Assembly (NCBI GenBank): GCA_000320545.1
Contig: ADNK01000041.1
Location: forward strand, 2,501 to 66,500
Length of the DNA: 64,000 bases
Source of the DNA: Bigelowiella natans CCMP2755
Lineage: Eukaryota > Cercozoa > Chlorarachniophyceae
Direction: 5' to 3'
A model generated the notes under the pieces. That model did no database searches. It was not told the origin of the DNA and was given only the letters and a program-made list of their open reading frames with translations. Shown here piece after piece: positions 25,446-38,497 of the stretch. The position numbers and the translations under genes were made by a program. Every line of letters begins with the position of its first letter. Position 1 is the stretch's first letter.

Positions 25446-26599
25446 TACATATACTTGGTGATAATGTTTACCAATAATAGTAAAAATAATATTAATAAAA
25501 ATCATTTGGAACCTGAACACTAGCTCGGAATCATGGTAAGCATATGCGAGCAAGCCGAATAGAATCACAATTGCAGTATGCAATCACCATGCCGTCCATT
25601 CCCGAACTCCACTTCCCGAACTCCACTTGCTGTCTACAAGGCTGGTTAAACGTATCATGATGGTGATAATGATGGTGGTAGTATCTTGCATAGTTTTCCT
25701 TCGTTCACGTTCAAATTATACATAAAGTTGTGGTGCATATTTCAACTGCCATTGCGTAATGATGCGAGAGCACAAACCCTGCTTTTACTATATTGCACTT
25801 TGCGGGTATCGCCTTCGATTCTACAACAGCGCATTATAAGGCTGCTATGAGACGGATGTAATGATATGATCAAATCTTTTCAATGGCCATCGTATATCCT
25901 AATACAAAGCTGCCGCTACAGCGCTCAAATTGTTATAAGACTGTTGTTTATGCTTGCGTATCAGGCTATAGCTACATTGTAAATCGCAATATATGTGTGC
26001 TATATGTACATACATGCTAGTGCTATCTAGAGACACGATATGTGGCTAATATTTTTCATAATGCGTAATATGACAATGCGTCGTACGCTAGCTATGGGTT
26101 ACGCTAATCGTAGCGATGCAGCGCTACATATGGCTACGTAAATGGCAGTGATAGCAGTACATTGCTTTGGCTTGTTTCACACTGAGATTGACATCTAGCA
26201 CGGCTATAACTAGATCTAGAGATGAAGCTAGGGTGATGATACCAAACTATCATGAAGATTTTGATTATTTGTTCATTTCTGTCTCATTCGCCAAGCGCAT
26301 GCACTAGTCTAGTAAGTAGCACGGGCGCTAGCTAGGTACGATACATGCATCACATCATGCATCATGCATGACGCCGATAATGAAGATGAATCTGTTGCGG
26401 GGAAACCATTTTTTCATTTAATGTCACCATGAAAACCTGGACGTGGTTAAGTTTCATCACTCGTTCATGTTTATCGGTGTGGTGCTGTGGCATTTTTTCT
26501 TCTCCAATCGATCATATGATGGCTCAGCCTGTACATGATGAATCCAAACGCCATCACCTATCTAAGTGTTGACTAGCCATGTTATTGAGCTGCTGACTG
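25409..26599. other. Convergent spacer 3 (SUCLA2 / bL21m)
   Basis: About 1.2 kb. It begins with an (AT)n array right after the SUCLA2 stop (25409-25442), otherwise no long microsatellite. CTAG words cluster at 26010-26340 (about 11, against 1-2 expected). It contains repeat-family copy A at 25829-25927. No gene is seen. Confidence 0.75.
25829..25927 (+). repeat. Convergent-spacer repeat family, copy A
   Basis: Core ATGAGACGGATGTAATGA followed by TATGAT and, about 45 bases on, a GC-richer end (GCCGCTACAGCGCT). It aligns by eye at roughly 65-70% with 54284-54376. Its first 45 or so bases align with the reverse complement of 48931-48990. Confidence 0.7.
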
Positions 26600-27202
26600 T
26601 CAAGTCGCATGTTGACCGTGATTAATTTCGGTGATCCTTACTAACGTAACCATAGACCGATGTCCCTTCGTTCTTTTGCTGGATGCCTTCCTTCGCCTTT
26701 TCTTGAACACGCGTATCTTTCGCGTTTGAGTCTGCTCCTCCACCACCGCGCACACTTTAGTTCCAGGAATAAATGGTTTCCCGATTACGGTATGATTTTC
26801 ACTTGCCAGCAACATGATGTTATCAAACACGACTTCCTGCCCAACGTTCGCCTCACCCATGTAATCTAGCATCAGGAGATCATCCTCAACAACCTTGTAC
26901 TGCTTGCCTCCATGCTCAAATACTGCAAAGAACATATTTTTGTCGGTGCTGTTTGCGTTGACATGGTCATACGTAACGGCATCCTGCTGCGTCTGCCCGA
27001 GATCTGTGGCCGCTGGTGTGTTTTCGCTATTGAGTGCTTGCGGTATCGTGGAGACGAACTTCCGCGTAGATATCAAATTTAGAGTGTCAGACTTGGATAC
27101 GGGAAGCTTTGATGTGTAGTTGCTGGCTCGACGATGGAAGGAGGCCCTTGCTGTGTTGACCAACTGGCGATACCGGCCACGGCAACAGCGCACAAACGCC
27201 AT
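26600..27202 (-). CDS. MRPL21: Mitochondrial large-subunit ribosomal protein bL21m
   Basis: Intronless, 200 residues. About the first 90 residues are a basic, low-conservation leader (MAFVRCCRGRYRQLV...) typical of a mitochondrial presequence plus extension. The L21 domain follows: FAVFEHGGKQYKVVEDDLLM, VGQEVVFDNIMLL, GTKVCAVVEEQTQTRKIRVF and KKRRRKASSKRTKGHRS, the Lys/Arg-rich rRNA-binding loop, ending VTLVRITEI. bL21 binds 23S-type rRNA in the large subunit. A plastid L21 is possible, but the leader lacks a signal peptide, favouring the mitochondrion. Its ATG is about 180 bp from the likely start of the phosphoesterase on the other strand, the shortest divergent spacer in the window. Confidence 0.92.
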   Translation of the reverse strand: MAFVRCCRGRYRQLVNTARASFHRRASNYTSKLPVSKSDTLNLISTRKFVSTIPQALNSENTPAATDLGQTQQDAVTYDHVNANSTDKNMFFAVFEHGGKQYKVVEDDLLMLDYMGEANVGQEVVFDNIMLLASENHTVIGKPFIPGTKVCAVVEEQTQTRKIRVFKKRRRKASSKRTKGHRSMVTLVRITEINHGQHAT

Positions 27203-27380
27203 CTTCCAGGGGTGTGTTCTGTTTTTTGTGAAAACCTTCCGATTTACACAATTGCGACAATAAAATAATAATAAAATGAACGCGAAATAGCCTACCTTTT
27301 CACACAGCCGCCGCCCCTGTCGTAATGGGTAATTAAGTTCATCTCAAGGAATTAGAGGTGGGAAGGACGCCATTTCTTCC
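27203..27380. promoter_or_regulatory. Divergent spacer 3 (bL21m / phosphoesterase)
   Basis: Very short intergenic region (about 180 bp if the phosphoesterase starts at 27381), presumably a shared bidirectional promoter. A/T-rich around 27255-27285. Confidence 0.5.
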
Positions 27381-29650
27381 ATGCAGGTAAACTCCGAATC
27401 CAAGAGTTAATAGGCAATAGTATATCATTATGAACGTTCGCGCACTTTCGACTTGTCGTGGACATCGCACTTCTCGATAAGAATGAGGGGAAGTAGTTCT
27501 CCTTGTTCCTTCGGAGCTTTCGTGATGTTGGCGAATCATTACTTTAGGTTCTGGGACATAAGAGCCTTGGAACGAAGGGTAAACCCCTTCGAATTTTGCA
27601 GATAACGGACACGCATCTGTTCCCCAAAGGTCAGAATCAGTCTCAAGCTCTCGTAATTCGAAGTAGCGAGTCTCTCTCTCAATACAATCGCCGGTAATAT
27701 TCTGTACAGGCGTCTCTACGTTTAAAACCCCAACCCGCGTGGTGAACTTGAAGGAAGAAAAGTATGGAAACGAAGTTGCGCATAGAATGCTCAAGAAATT
27801 CGTGGACGAGGTATATTTCTCAACATTTTCCTCTTGCAATTCAGTGCGTCAGGTTAGATTGTTTTGCTTTTAACTATAGGTTGATCCACACTTGGTAATC
27901 TTCACGGGTGATATTATTGATGGCAGGCCTTTCGGAGAGCACAAAAGGTTTTGTTCGACTGATTTAAGTCTAAACTGATGGATGCACTAAGTGAATTCGC
28001 TATGACAACAGAAACGATTGGCTGGATACCTTTCAAAACTTTATCCAGCCTCTAATCGATGCTAAAGTACACTGGACGTTCACGCCGGGTCTCTAACACG
28101 TGTTAGATGCAGCTTCCAGCTCTCATGCTATATCTATCGATTTAGGAAATCACGACGACGATGGGGCTCCATACGAAAGGAAGGAACTTCTAAAGATTTT
28201 TTCACTTCCCTACTCAATCTCTAAAGTGGGATGAACGGATTTTCCACCCAAGCATGAAGAAAGTATGATGCTTATATTTATCCAGGGAGCAAAGACATTC
28301 AATCATACTATCACAGTGGGGCCTGACAAGGAGGACTGCGTGCGATTGTGGCTATTTGACTCCGGAGAGAACCACCCAAAGTAAATAATACTTATACGAT
28401 CTTGTACCGACATACTCCGTCACTTTAATTATTGAACAATTTATAGATTTAAGTACACCTCCTTTGATCTTGCATCCGTTTCGGCATACTCGACAATATC
28501 TGAAAAGGTAGCAATGTTTCGAATGCCAGAAAAGCAATTGCCCCTCACTGAGACAATACGTTTCAGTTGCATGAGAGTGGAGAAAATGTCTTAGGACTTG
28601 CATTCTTCCATATTCCGCTTCCAGAGGTACGCATGTTATGTTGAGAACCAAAAAACCGAAAGATCCACAAAGATTCACTCTATGTAGTACGGATACGTCA
28701 AACCTGTCAAGGGTACTTTGGGTCTCTTCGACGCTGCTAGACACAAGGGAATTGTTCCTAAAATTGCCAAAATAGCACCATGGCTCGTAAAATTAATCGG
28801 ACAGCATCGTGTGGTAGGGTCTTCAATGTTAGATTCCGGTAAAGCAATTATACTTCTTTGCTGTTGCATACAGAGGTGAATCATATCATTTGTTCTGTCA
28901 GGATTGTTCAACGCCATGGCAAAAAATAAGAACATTGTAGCAACATTCTGTGGGCACGACCACTACAATGATGCCGGTGTGTAAATGATGCATAGTTCGT
29001 CGGTCTCCAGGACTGAGTTGATAATACTAGTATGCTTGAATTGAAGAAATATATACCATGCTTGCAGTAATGAGACGGGAAGGAATTTTTCTCTGCTACG
29101 GACGCGTTTCGTCAAGGACACCTCCGATGTATCTTGCAAATCGTTTTCCTTCTGTCTGCCACCGAAGTCTAATGATCAGATGCATGTTAACGTTTGTTAG
29201 TGACTGGGAAGGAGATGGTGGTGAATTGCCATTTCAACTTGGTGCCCGTGTGGTGGAAATAGAAACCAAAAAGGGTGATGGTTCACAGCAAAAATTCTCC
29301 ACATGGATTCAAGGTTATATATATGCATTTTGGACAAAACTTCATTGTTCATATCCACGAGCGTGCCGATTTTAGTTTATTTGAACAGCTTTGTGTACTG
29401 CAAAGGTGTGCATTTGATCTAATTATTTTTTACTGTTTCAGGAGAAGGAAATGGAATAGAAGAAGATAGCCATCTTGTTTTGTATCCTTACAAAGAAATT
29501 TCTCCATCTATTTGTGCAAAATGCATAAATGCTCTCTTTTCACCGTATGTTGTACATTTCTTGTTGATAGTTCTACTGCTTTTGTACATTCTTTTGTATC
29601 CTGAATACCGAGAATTAACAGAAGAGGAAATCCAGTCGAAGCAGAATTAG
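27381..29650 (+). CDS. Calcineurin-like phosphoesterase (PAP28/29-like) with C-terminal membrane anchor
   Basis: Metallophosphoesterase of the kind often named probable inactive purple acid phosphatase 28/29. Exons give ILQITDTHLFPKGVST (metal site 1; intron 27630-27709), VDPHLVIFTGDIIDG (site 2), VHWTFTPGNHDDDG (GNHD site; the codon for the first Gly is split by an intron), a middle region ending GENVLGLAFFHIPLPE, then ATFCGHDHYNDA (GHDH site) and EGIFLCYGRVSSRTPP. All expected metal-ligand motifs are present. After GDGSQQKFSTWIQ the last exon adds a hydrophobic helix (YVVHFLLIVLLLLYILLY) and a short charged tail, so the enzyme is probably tail-anchored or type I. The proposed start is the short exon ATG-CAG at 27381, joined in frame to the exon at 27548; this start is uncertain. 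Confidence 0.85.
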
Positions 29651-30249
29651 AAGTATAATTATTAGACCTTGTTTATGTTTGCAGTGTGTATCAACTTGTC
29701 AATCAACACCTAGATATTACATTCACATGAAGAGGTGCGTAGCGCATAGCACATAGCTAGATAGCACCGTAGTCATAATTCAGCATCGCGTTCTCAAATA
29801 AGCTCGCATACGCGTGGTTTGACCAATAAGTTGTGCCATAGCTAGCTAGATAGATGCATCTCTAGATCTGCATCATCGATCAAATTCATAGCTACGTACA
29901 TGCACGTTGTCATGATGCTATCACACACGATTGTGACACACATGCATCATCTGCTACACTCTGTGCATTGTTGCATGGCTAGATTGCACGTACATGTGCA
30001 GCCTATAGACTGCGCTAGCTGTAGCTTCCCAGCATGCACCGCCAGGAAATGATTGTGCTTTGTTGCAAGCATGCTAGCATGTATTGCATGATAACGGTAC
30101 GTGTCTGCGTAGCTTGTGCTCCGAAAACACACAACACTACGCAGTCTCAATCCGTTCGGTTAAACATCGTTCACAAAGAAGATTCGTTGATAATGCTGAA
30201 GTTCTCAACTCTAATTGCATCAAACACGAGCAGCGCAACCAAATCGAAT
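29651..30249. other. Convergent spacer 4 (phosphoesterase / ubiquitin-P1)
   Basis: About 0.6 kb, no microsatellites, about 8 CTAG words in 29680-30080. It includes TAGCTAGCTAGATAG at about 29839-29853 and the CATGCTAGCATG palindrome at 30070-30081. No gene is seen. Confidence 0.75.
30070..30081. repeat. 12-bp palindrome CATGCTAGCATG, copy 2
   Basis: Exact match to copies at 11892, 49193 and 49329. Confidence 0.9.
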
Positions 30250-31039
<790 letters not shown>

Positions 31040-31612
31040 GGTTTATTCTACAGCAGGCCAAGTTTTTAACCACGATGGGACCCTAACCCCTTTGAGAATG
31101 GAAGCCTCGTAGAGCAACTAAACCGATAACGCCGTCTATCTTGAGGAAAGTCAACGCAGGATACAAGACGCAAGTAAATAATATCCTGTAAATTTGTCCA
31201 CCACATTTACTCCGGAGAATTTACACACCGCGATGGTCCCAATTTCACCGAAATCCGGGAATATTCAAAAATCGGAAAATCTCAAAATCCCGAATGTATC
31301 TCGAGTGGAATCCCGCCCTGAATCCCCACATTACATCCTCGCACCGTAGATGATAAAATGCAGGATAATTATAATTAACGGCATGAATCTTCCGCGCATT
31401 TTGAAATGAAAAACCTGTCAACCCAGAGTACATCGAGAATACATCCTGCTCGTTTTGACTAAGATCGTTTCTTTAGCTGGCGTGAAGACTATCGATGCAA
31501 TAACTACAACATCTTAAACATAGCATACATTTATTAGGTAAATGATTGGAATATCTTTTGTCTATTATTTGAGGAGCAGCTTGTCACTTCCGAACTCGCC
31601 GCCCTCCACGTA
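31040..31612. promoter_or_regulatory. Divergent spacer 4 (ubiquitin-P1 / CSP41-like)
   Basis: About 0.57 kb, no microsatellite. Rich in CG-flanked A/T runs, such as CCGGGAATATTC, AATCGGAAAATC and AAAATCCCGAATG at about 31254-31296. It probably holds both promoters. Confidence 0.55.
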
Positions 31613-32492
31613 ATGGCTACGCGCAAGCCCTGCATTGCGATCCAGGGCTGCGTCCAGTGGTTCTTGCTATCATCGGTGTTGGTTTTAGCTTCGTTGACAG
31701 CCCTGAAAGCGAACGAGAGGAAAGGATTGCTTGCCTTGACGCCCCAGAGATGCTCCAGTGTTTCAACGCCAACAGGGGAACGACACACAACCCGACAATT
31801 TTCCCGGCAATCCCGATTGCACAGGAAACTTGGTGTAATCGGTTTTCCCAAGTCGACAGGGAATATGAGGAGACAAATAGGGTCTTCGCATCGTCTTGGG
31901 CCAAGGGCGAGCGCTGCTGAGGCTCCTACTAGTGCTGTTGATGCGAAACGAGTTCTCATAGCAAGCGATAACCTTGGAGATCTCGGCAGCGCAAGTGTTA
32001 TGGCAGCCAATTACCTTGCTATGGAATTTTATACAAAGTACGTACCACTAACTTTTATCCCTGAACACAGAGGTCACACCAAAACGCAAACACACACAAA
32101 CACACACAAACACACACAGACACACACACACACACACACACAAACACAAACACAAACACACACATTGATTGCACATGTTTTTAACCATCAATATTCACGC
32201 CGTCGCCATTAATGCCACCAGGGGTCACGAGGTGGTGATGGTTGCTTTTGGTGATGCTAATGCAACCCTCGAGCGCTTGCCGAGTGAGAATAGGAAGAAT
32301 CACGCGAGCCGAAAGGAGGCTACACTATTTTTTAACGTCGATACTAACAGCACCGCATCCCTTGGGGAGCAGTTTGTGGAAGGCGGTGCCCCCACCTCGT
32401 TCGATATTGTCATCGATATGTCAAATGTCGCTGCTCAAACGAAGCAGATTCTAGAACTGCAGCAAGTACAGGAGGCGGAGGTTACCACACAT

Positions 32493-32535
<43 letters not shown>

Positions 32536-33117
32536 CCTCGCCACAAGGACTCAAAATCACGCTCGTGGACACATGCAGCAAATATTTCTGCCTTTTATTT
32601 GTCTGATATGTTAACGTATGCACGCAATTGATCAGCAAGTAGTCTATATCTCGTCGGATCTCGTCTATGGGCCTTACCTGAACGTAAAGTCACCTAAGAG
32701 CTTAGTTATCATGCCGCATATTCATATCACGTTTATTACCAATATTAGTAATTGTGGTATCATCATCACTAGTGGCTGTGTCTAACGTCGAAGTTTTAGC
32801 TTCTGTTTCAATCATCACCATTATCCAACACCATTCAACATCATCACTGCTCGTCTTAATTGGTATCATCATCTTTCTCATCAAAAGGCATGATCATTAT
32901 CATTAATTGTCATTAGGGTCCTTGCAGTGAGCAGCGCCCGACAAATCCTTGCACCGAGAGTGCGGATGAGAAGGCAGAGGGAGAGGCAGCCGTCATGGTG
33001 CAGCAAAATGAGGTGCGGGAAGAAGAATCAGGGCGCCCATGGACCATCATCAGACCGGGGTATGGTGGAGAGTAAATGAATGTAGTAGGGGATTATAAAC
33101 AAGTTCTCATATGAGAT

Positions 33118-33165
<48 letters not shown>

Positions 33166-33495
33166 GCAACTCAATGCAGGCGGATAATAGCCCCTGGCAG
33201 CGAGAAGAGCTTGGAAAACTGGTTCTTTCTTCGACATGATAAAGGTGGCGCGGATACAAACTCCATCAGCATGCTGATGCAGCAACACTAGTCGGCGTAC
33301 GTATGGCTTCCATCCATGTGACTTGTTGGTGTTCGTTGCGGTTGAAGACCGAGATCGTTCCCTTGTACTACCATATCACCACTAGTGCTGCTATTGCTGC
33401 TCTTGGCATTGCAATTGCTGCGTTTTGAGTGAAGATATCTGATAGTACCGACGATGATTCCCACATGATAATATGCCACCATATATATATATATG

Positions 33496-33544
<49 letters not shown>

Positions 33545-34816
33545 TCAGAAAAGCAAATCTGCATCCCGGGCCACGGCCAATATCTGCTTGGGGTTGTGCA
33601 TATAGCAGGTGTGGAGAATGTCAATGTTGCTGTTGGTGGTGGTGGTGATGATGGGGCTGAAGGAGAACACGACGCGCCTCTCGCAAAGTAGCATAAAGCA
33701 GCAGTAAAACGTTGCTTACAATTCTCGCATGCGTCGTGTAGTCCTGATCGTTTATCTCTCTTTCTCCTCTGGCTCTTTTCTTCCCGCCCCCCCTACCCTC
33801 CGCTGTCTTCCTAGATCTAATATCTGGGGTCATGGCTGCCGTTGGTAGCAGCAACGCGATTGGACAAGTGTTCAATATGCACAGCAATGATCCCATCTCC
33901 TTCGACGGCCTCGCCCTGGAGACGGTACTAGTGCAGTGAGCGGAGTAGCAGTGGGTTGATGTGTAAAACCAGCTGTATTTTGTGTATCTCGTCACCGAAG
34001 AACGTGGCTAGTGTCCAGTCGCACCATCGTCATTCCCACCCCGTCGTCCTCTCACCCCCACCATGATCATGCCAAACATCCTTAGGCAAGGATCTTTGAG
34101 CGTGAGGTTGAGTCGGATGACCTCGTTCACTATGATGAGAGCCAATTCACGTGGGTGCTTCGACGGCGCCACCAGTGAGTACTAGTCCAGTCCTAGACCT
34201 GCCGCACTGCCCTGCTGCAAACGCAATGAAAGCAGCAGCCGCAGAGAGGGGGGGGTAGATACGGTTGGGTATGGGAATGAGAAAGAAAAAAAGAGAGAGA
34301 GATACTTATTTCTGTTTTGACAAAGCAAAGGGGTTTTAACAATAGCGCAGCAGCAGCAGCAGCATTGCTATTGCTACGAGAATGCAGATGCTCGGCGTTG
34401 TCGTAAAATCCGTCGTGTCTATGTCCCACTGATTGCTCGTTGAAACCAATAACAGATTCCCAGTGAAACCCATCGGGCACGTAATTCCGACTGTAGATAA
34501 GGCTAAGACGCTCTTAGATTGGAGCCCGAGGTAGAAGTGTAGAGACAGCAACAACGGCAGAGCTAGAAGCCATAATTGTGCGTGGCTAGTAGGAATTAGC
34601 GGGTGGGTAGGGGAGCAAGGAAGGAATGAGATGCGGAGAAGACAGTGCTAGATGTGAGATTTATGATGGTTCTTCTTCTCATCAGGTACAACACAAGCGA
34701 AGCACTGAGGAACTCTCACAAGATGCACTACAATGAGATGTACGTAACAACATAACCAACCCCCTTCTGAGAGGAAGTAAAGCCTCCCTGGAACATCTCA
34801 AAGCAGATGAATATAA

Positions 34817-34859
<43 letters not shown>

Positions 34860-35234
34860 CGTATTAATGTTGAGCGATATTGGAAACACTGATGACAGCG
34901 ACACAGCTGATGGAAGCCATCTGTATTTCTGCATGGTATTAAATCATTCTTTCGCCCATCTATACGCAGCAAGGCAGCCATTGCTTCCATTGTCACCCCA
35001 CTCTTATTTTTTATCATTCAATTCACGGATGGGATGTTGTGCATTCAAGGTCGATCGAGGACGAGCTGCCAGAGCTGGATTACGAACTGGACGAGATGAT
35101 CCTGGAAAACCCGCACAAACAGCTACAAATTGCATGGTAGAGGGGGAGGAGGAGGAAGAACCATTGCTGCGCCGCCATGCATGCCAACTAGTGTGTTTGT
35201 GTGTTTGTGTGTTGTGTGTGTGTTGTGTTTGTGT

Positions 35235-35270
<36 letters not shown>

Positions 35271-35414
35271 TGTGTTCGTGTTTATACGCGTGTGATTTTA
35301 TATCGAATATGTTCTTCACTCGAAAGGTCGTATCCGCACATAAACTTCAACCGGCCGCTTGGAGCGGAAGATGCGGATGTGGCAGACACCGGGAACAAAT
35401 GGGACTGGGAATAA
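31613..35414 (+). CDS. CSP41-like plastid stem-loop-binding protein (atypical SDR)
   Basis: CSP41 proteins are SDR-fold RNA-binding proteins that protect plastid mRNAs. Here the N terminus has a signal-peptide-like helix (WFLLSSVLVLASLTALKA), then a Ser/Arg-rich transit-like stretch, then KRVLIASDNLGDLGSASVMA, the Rossmann start. Later exons give FDIVIDMSNVAAQ (about 32400), VVYISSDLVYG (about 32637), GRPWTIIRPG with GRIIAPGSEKSLENWFFLR (33030-33230), ICIPGHGQYLLGVVHIA (about 33558), NDPISFDGLALET (33892), SDDLVHYDESQF (34115) and a novel acidic C terminus ending GNKWDWE (stop 35412-35414). IPxxGxQLxxxxHV and VTFDGLA are hallmarks of CSP41a/b. The N-terminal glycine motif is degenerate, so dinucleotide binding is doubtful. 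A short exon around 34685-34740 and the exon at 35050-35130 are less certain. Confidence 0.8.
33479..33543. repeat. (TA)n array with GTATA/ACATA interruptions
   Basis: About 60 bases of TA repeat in a CSP41-like intron. Confidence 0.9.
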
Positions 35415-36142
35415 GTGCGACGGTGGGTGCACATCCTAGATCTATTACCAATGGCTTGGAAACATATATACCCGTACCATGGTATAATGGGTGCGCTGCA
35501 TGCCGCACATGTGGAGCACTGATTATGCATTGTTGTTGCGTTACGCCAGCGCATTGTCCGTGTTTACGACTTAATGATTTTTTTCAGTTCCACTGTATAT
35601 ATTGACACACACTCTCCCCGGCTTGCACTGCTAAACTTTGGTTCGGCCTATGCATTCTCTGATGTCATAGTGCTATCGCGATCATACTGCACTGCTTAGC
35701 ATCGGCTACTGCTGTACGTGGCCTGCGATGTCATGTTATAATGTGTTGTGTGCAATCGTGCTTGTTTAGATGTCCGGCACAAAGAACATCGTGAAATTGC
35801 TGTGACGCATGCAGCGTGCATAGCATGTACGTATGCCAATAGGTGCGGCTCCAATCGAAGCGGGAGATCCATGTGCGTAATAAGCGGTCACCTTGGAATG
35901 GTGTTAACTACACAATGGCAAACATGCGTCACACACAAGCACATATGCACCGCGACTACGTACAAAGCACGAAAAAATGTACAAGGGTTGTCATAAGATA
36001 AGTAAATATACTACGTGGCCTAATGCGCATGCACTATATCGGAGTTTGTTCGAAGCCGAGCATACTTTAAGACTGATGGAATGCCACATTACCCATAATT
36101 GTGGGTAGAACGGTTCTATATTTCCCTTTATTATTACTCAAC
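35415..36142. other. Convergent spacer 5 (CSP41-like / alpha-beta hydrolase)
   Basis: About 0.73 kb, no microsatellite. Only one or two CTAG words, so it lacks the enrichment seen in other convergent spacers, though it shares the mixed TGCAT/GTACG wording. No gene is supported. Confidence 0.7.
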
Positions 36143-36363
36143 TTAGGAAGAGAAGAAAGCCAATGCCTCCTTAGCTACTAAATCAGGATACTCCACGAAG
36201 TTCCTCTGGGCTCCAGGAGTTGCAATTAAAGGCACGCCTCTGATGAAGGTATAGGGAGCATGTACAAAGACAACATAGGAAGAACCATCCGCTTATTACT
36301 TTCTTGGACCAGTATGCTATTCAAGCGCTTTTGTGCTCTCTCCCCCCCCCCCCCCCCCCCCAC

Positions 36364-36419
<56 letters not shown>

Positions 36420-37077
36420 CCCTTTCTCGCTCACACGTCGCACTCACCTCTCAGTGAGAAAGTCGAGGTCCCGTTCAAAGGCTTCTTGCTCCTTTGCGCC
36501 AACACACACAGCGAGGCGTACTGGAACTCCGCTTTCATATGCAGATGCGGCATCCTCTCGACGGGGGTATGGGTCTGTTCTTCCCACCAGAAACGCACAC
36601 TTACCCCATCGTTCCCCCTCAGCTGCGAACTGACGGTTTACCTTCATGGTGACAGTAATGATTATGGCGATCATGGTGGTGATAGATCCACGACTACAGA
36701 GATGATGGACCAATATGCATCAGAATCTGCGTTGCTAATCATTTTACTAGCAATGGAGTAGCCGCAGCATGAGAAAGCTTACTACCTCCACGGCCTCGGG
36801 GGTGACATTGGACGGATCTTCGAATACGTGGCTAAACGCGCACACAGACGCAAAAATACACGGCATGCTTTTTATCAGATCGGTGAACGATGAAGATATA
36901 TTCGGCTCTCGCTATCGAGGTGTACGAATGCTATCCTGAACGTAAATCGTCGGCACAGGTCCTCTATTACTTCTATGTCAAACCAAGCTTCGAGAAACGC
37001 AGAAAAAGCGTAAGAATTAGAGCCGTGGCGCGGAACATAATTCTTGCGTCCTTCTTACTGGGAAGAAATTCCAATTG

Positions 37078-37112
<35 letters not shown>

Positions 37113-38497
37113 CAGCGACGCCCGCTCCGCTGGCACCTCCAAAACGCAACACGTTCATCAAGTACCTGAGCATGGCCTTCTTGATCGATCCTTCCGAGCA
37201 TTGTGAGGCGTGCACAGCGCTCCCCACTGGGTCGGGCAACTTGTACGCTGCCGCAATTCCTACATAGGAGGAAGAAGAGTGCGAGACAAACAACAATGAT
37301 GACGTATCTGAGTGTATCGCTGTAGAGAGCACTCGAACAGCTCACCATCTTCCTCGTACTCTTCCTTTCATCGCAGTATCATCAGCTAGGTTAGTCGGGT
37401 GTTTACCTCCGCAGAGCCCATCAATCAGCAACGGAACGACAGCATTCTCCTTTATGAGGAAAGTCAATTGTAAGATCACTGCCCTCCTTATTATTATTAT
37501 CATCTATCGCCGCGACTTCGTTAGAATTCATAGAGTGTATGAGGAAAGGGAACAGGTTTCATTCTCTCTTTTTGGACCCGCTTACATGTTGACGACAAGT
37601 TGGTCAGGGTCTTTCACTGCGAGGGAAGGAAAGGACAATGATGGACCCCAATCTGTCGATGTGGTTTGTATGAGGCGGTACCTTGTTCTTCATCTTCACT
37701 GTTGTGAGAGGGCCACGATATGTCGGGTTGAGAAGGAACACGTTTCGAATCATCTCAGGGTGCTGCTTAGCTGCATCGAGTACATAGAACCCCGCATGTC
37801 CGGCACTAACAATATTGATGGCAGCTCCATTGTACTCACTGTTCAGATGGCTGAAAAACTTTGCCAGAAATTCACGAAAGAATTCTGGCTCGTAAGCGTC
37901 GAGGTCGAGCAGCGCTGCATCATTTAGTCCATAGCCCGGGAGCTCCGTCAGGATGGGTATAATCTCGGGGGATCCTTCCGGGGCATTTATTGTCATCGAA
38001 GCGGCTAGATCTGCAAATGTAGCTCGAGAAGGAACGAACGAAGGGGTGGCGAGGAAGAGCGTTGGAACTGCTTCACCGCGCTTGGTCGCCACACTTTCAT
38101 ATGTGTCGTACGATATGAGGACCCGCCGTCCTCCAACCATCGTCTCAAAGCTTTTCCGCGTTCCTTCCGCGGACCCAAGAGGAGATTTCCGAATCTCAGT
38201 GTCGTGAACGTTGTCAGGGGCCACCGCCAGCGTGGAGCCCACTACGAGCGAACTTGTCCTGCTTCTTCGCTCGGGATGATGACGGCGGCCGCTTACCGTA
38301 CTAACGCGGCAGGGAGACACATAAGATGCAGAACGTGCAGCGGTCCTTGAAGAAAGGATAGTTGGTAGATTTACAGAGCAAGCCCCGCTGATGAGGAGAA
38401 TGGCTGTGGCGAGACCTACAAGCGCTATGCTTTTGGCATGCCAAAGCGTCGATCTTCGTCGCTTCGGTGTATGGAATGGCGCTGCCGATGTGATCAT
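36143..38497 (-). CDS. Plastid-targeted alpha/beta-hydrolase-like protein, nucleophile apparently lost
   Basis: Starts MITSAAPFHTPKRRRSTLWH followed by a hydrophobic segment (IALVGLATAILLISGACS) and a long Ser/Arg-rich region: a bipartite plastid leader. The fold is suggested by TLFLATPSFVPSRATFADLA, IIPILTELPGYGLND, then AINIVSAGHAGFYVLDAA at the position of the nucleophile elbow, followed by FLLNPTYRGPLTTVK. The elbow reads A-G-H-A-G, so the usual Ser is replaced by His. Related plant plastid proteins also show non-canonical elbows. Later exons: GIAAAYKLPDPVGSAVHASQ (about 37260), DPSNVTPEAVEV (about 36810), GKCAFLVGRTDPYPR (about 36590) and GVPLIATPGAQRNFVEYPDL with the stop at 36143. The C-terminal exon has no clear HG catalytic motif. 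Likely a non-enzymatic or altered hydrolase; the exon chain is partly approximate. Confidence 0.78.

Noticed and set aside
31617-32010. Two minus-strand ORFs over the start of the CSP41-like gene
   Set aside because: Antisense shadows of its leader; no domain, and the plus frame has the signal-peptide and Rossmann start.
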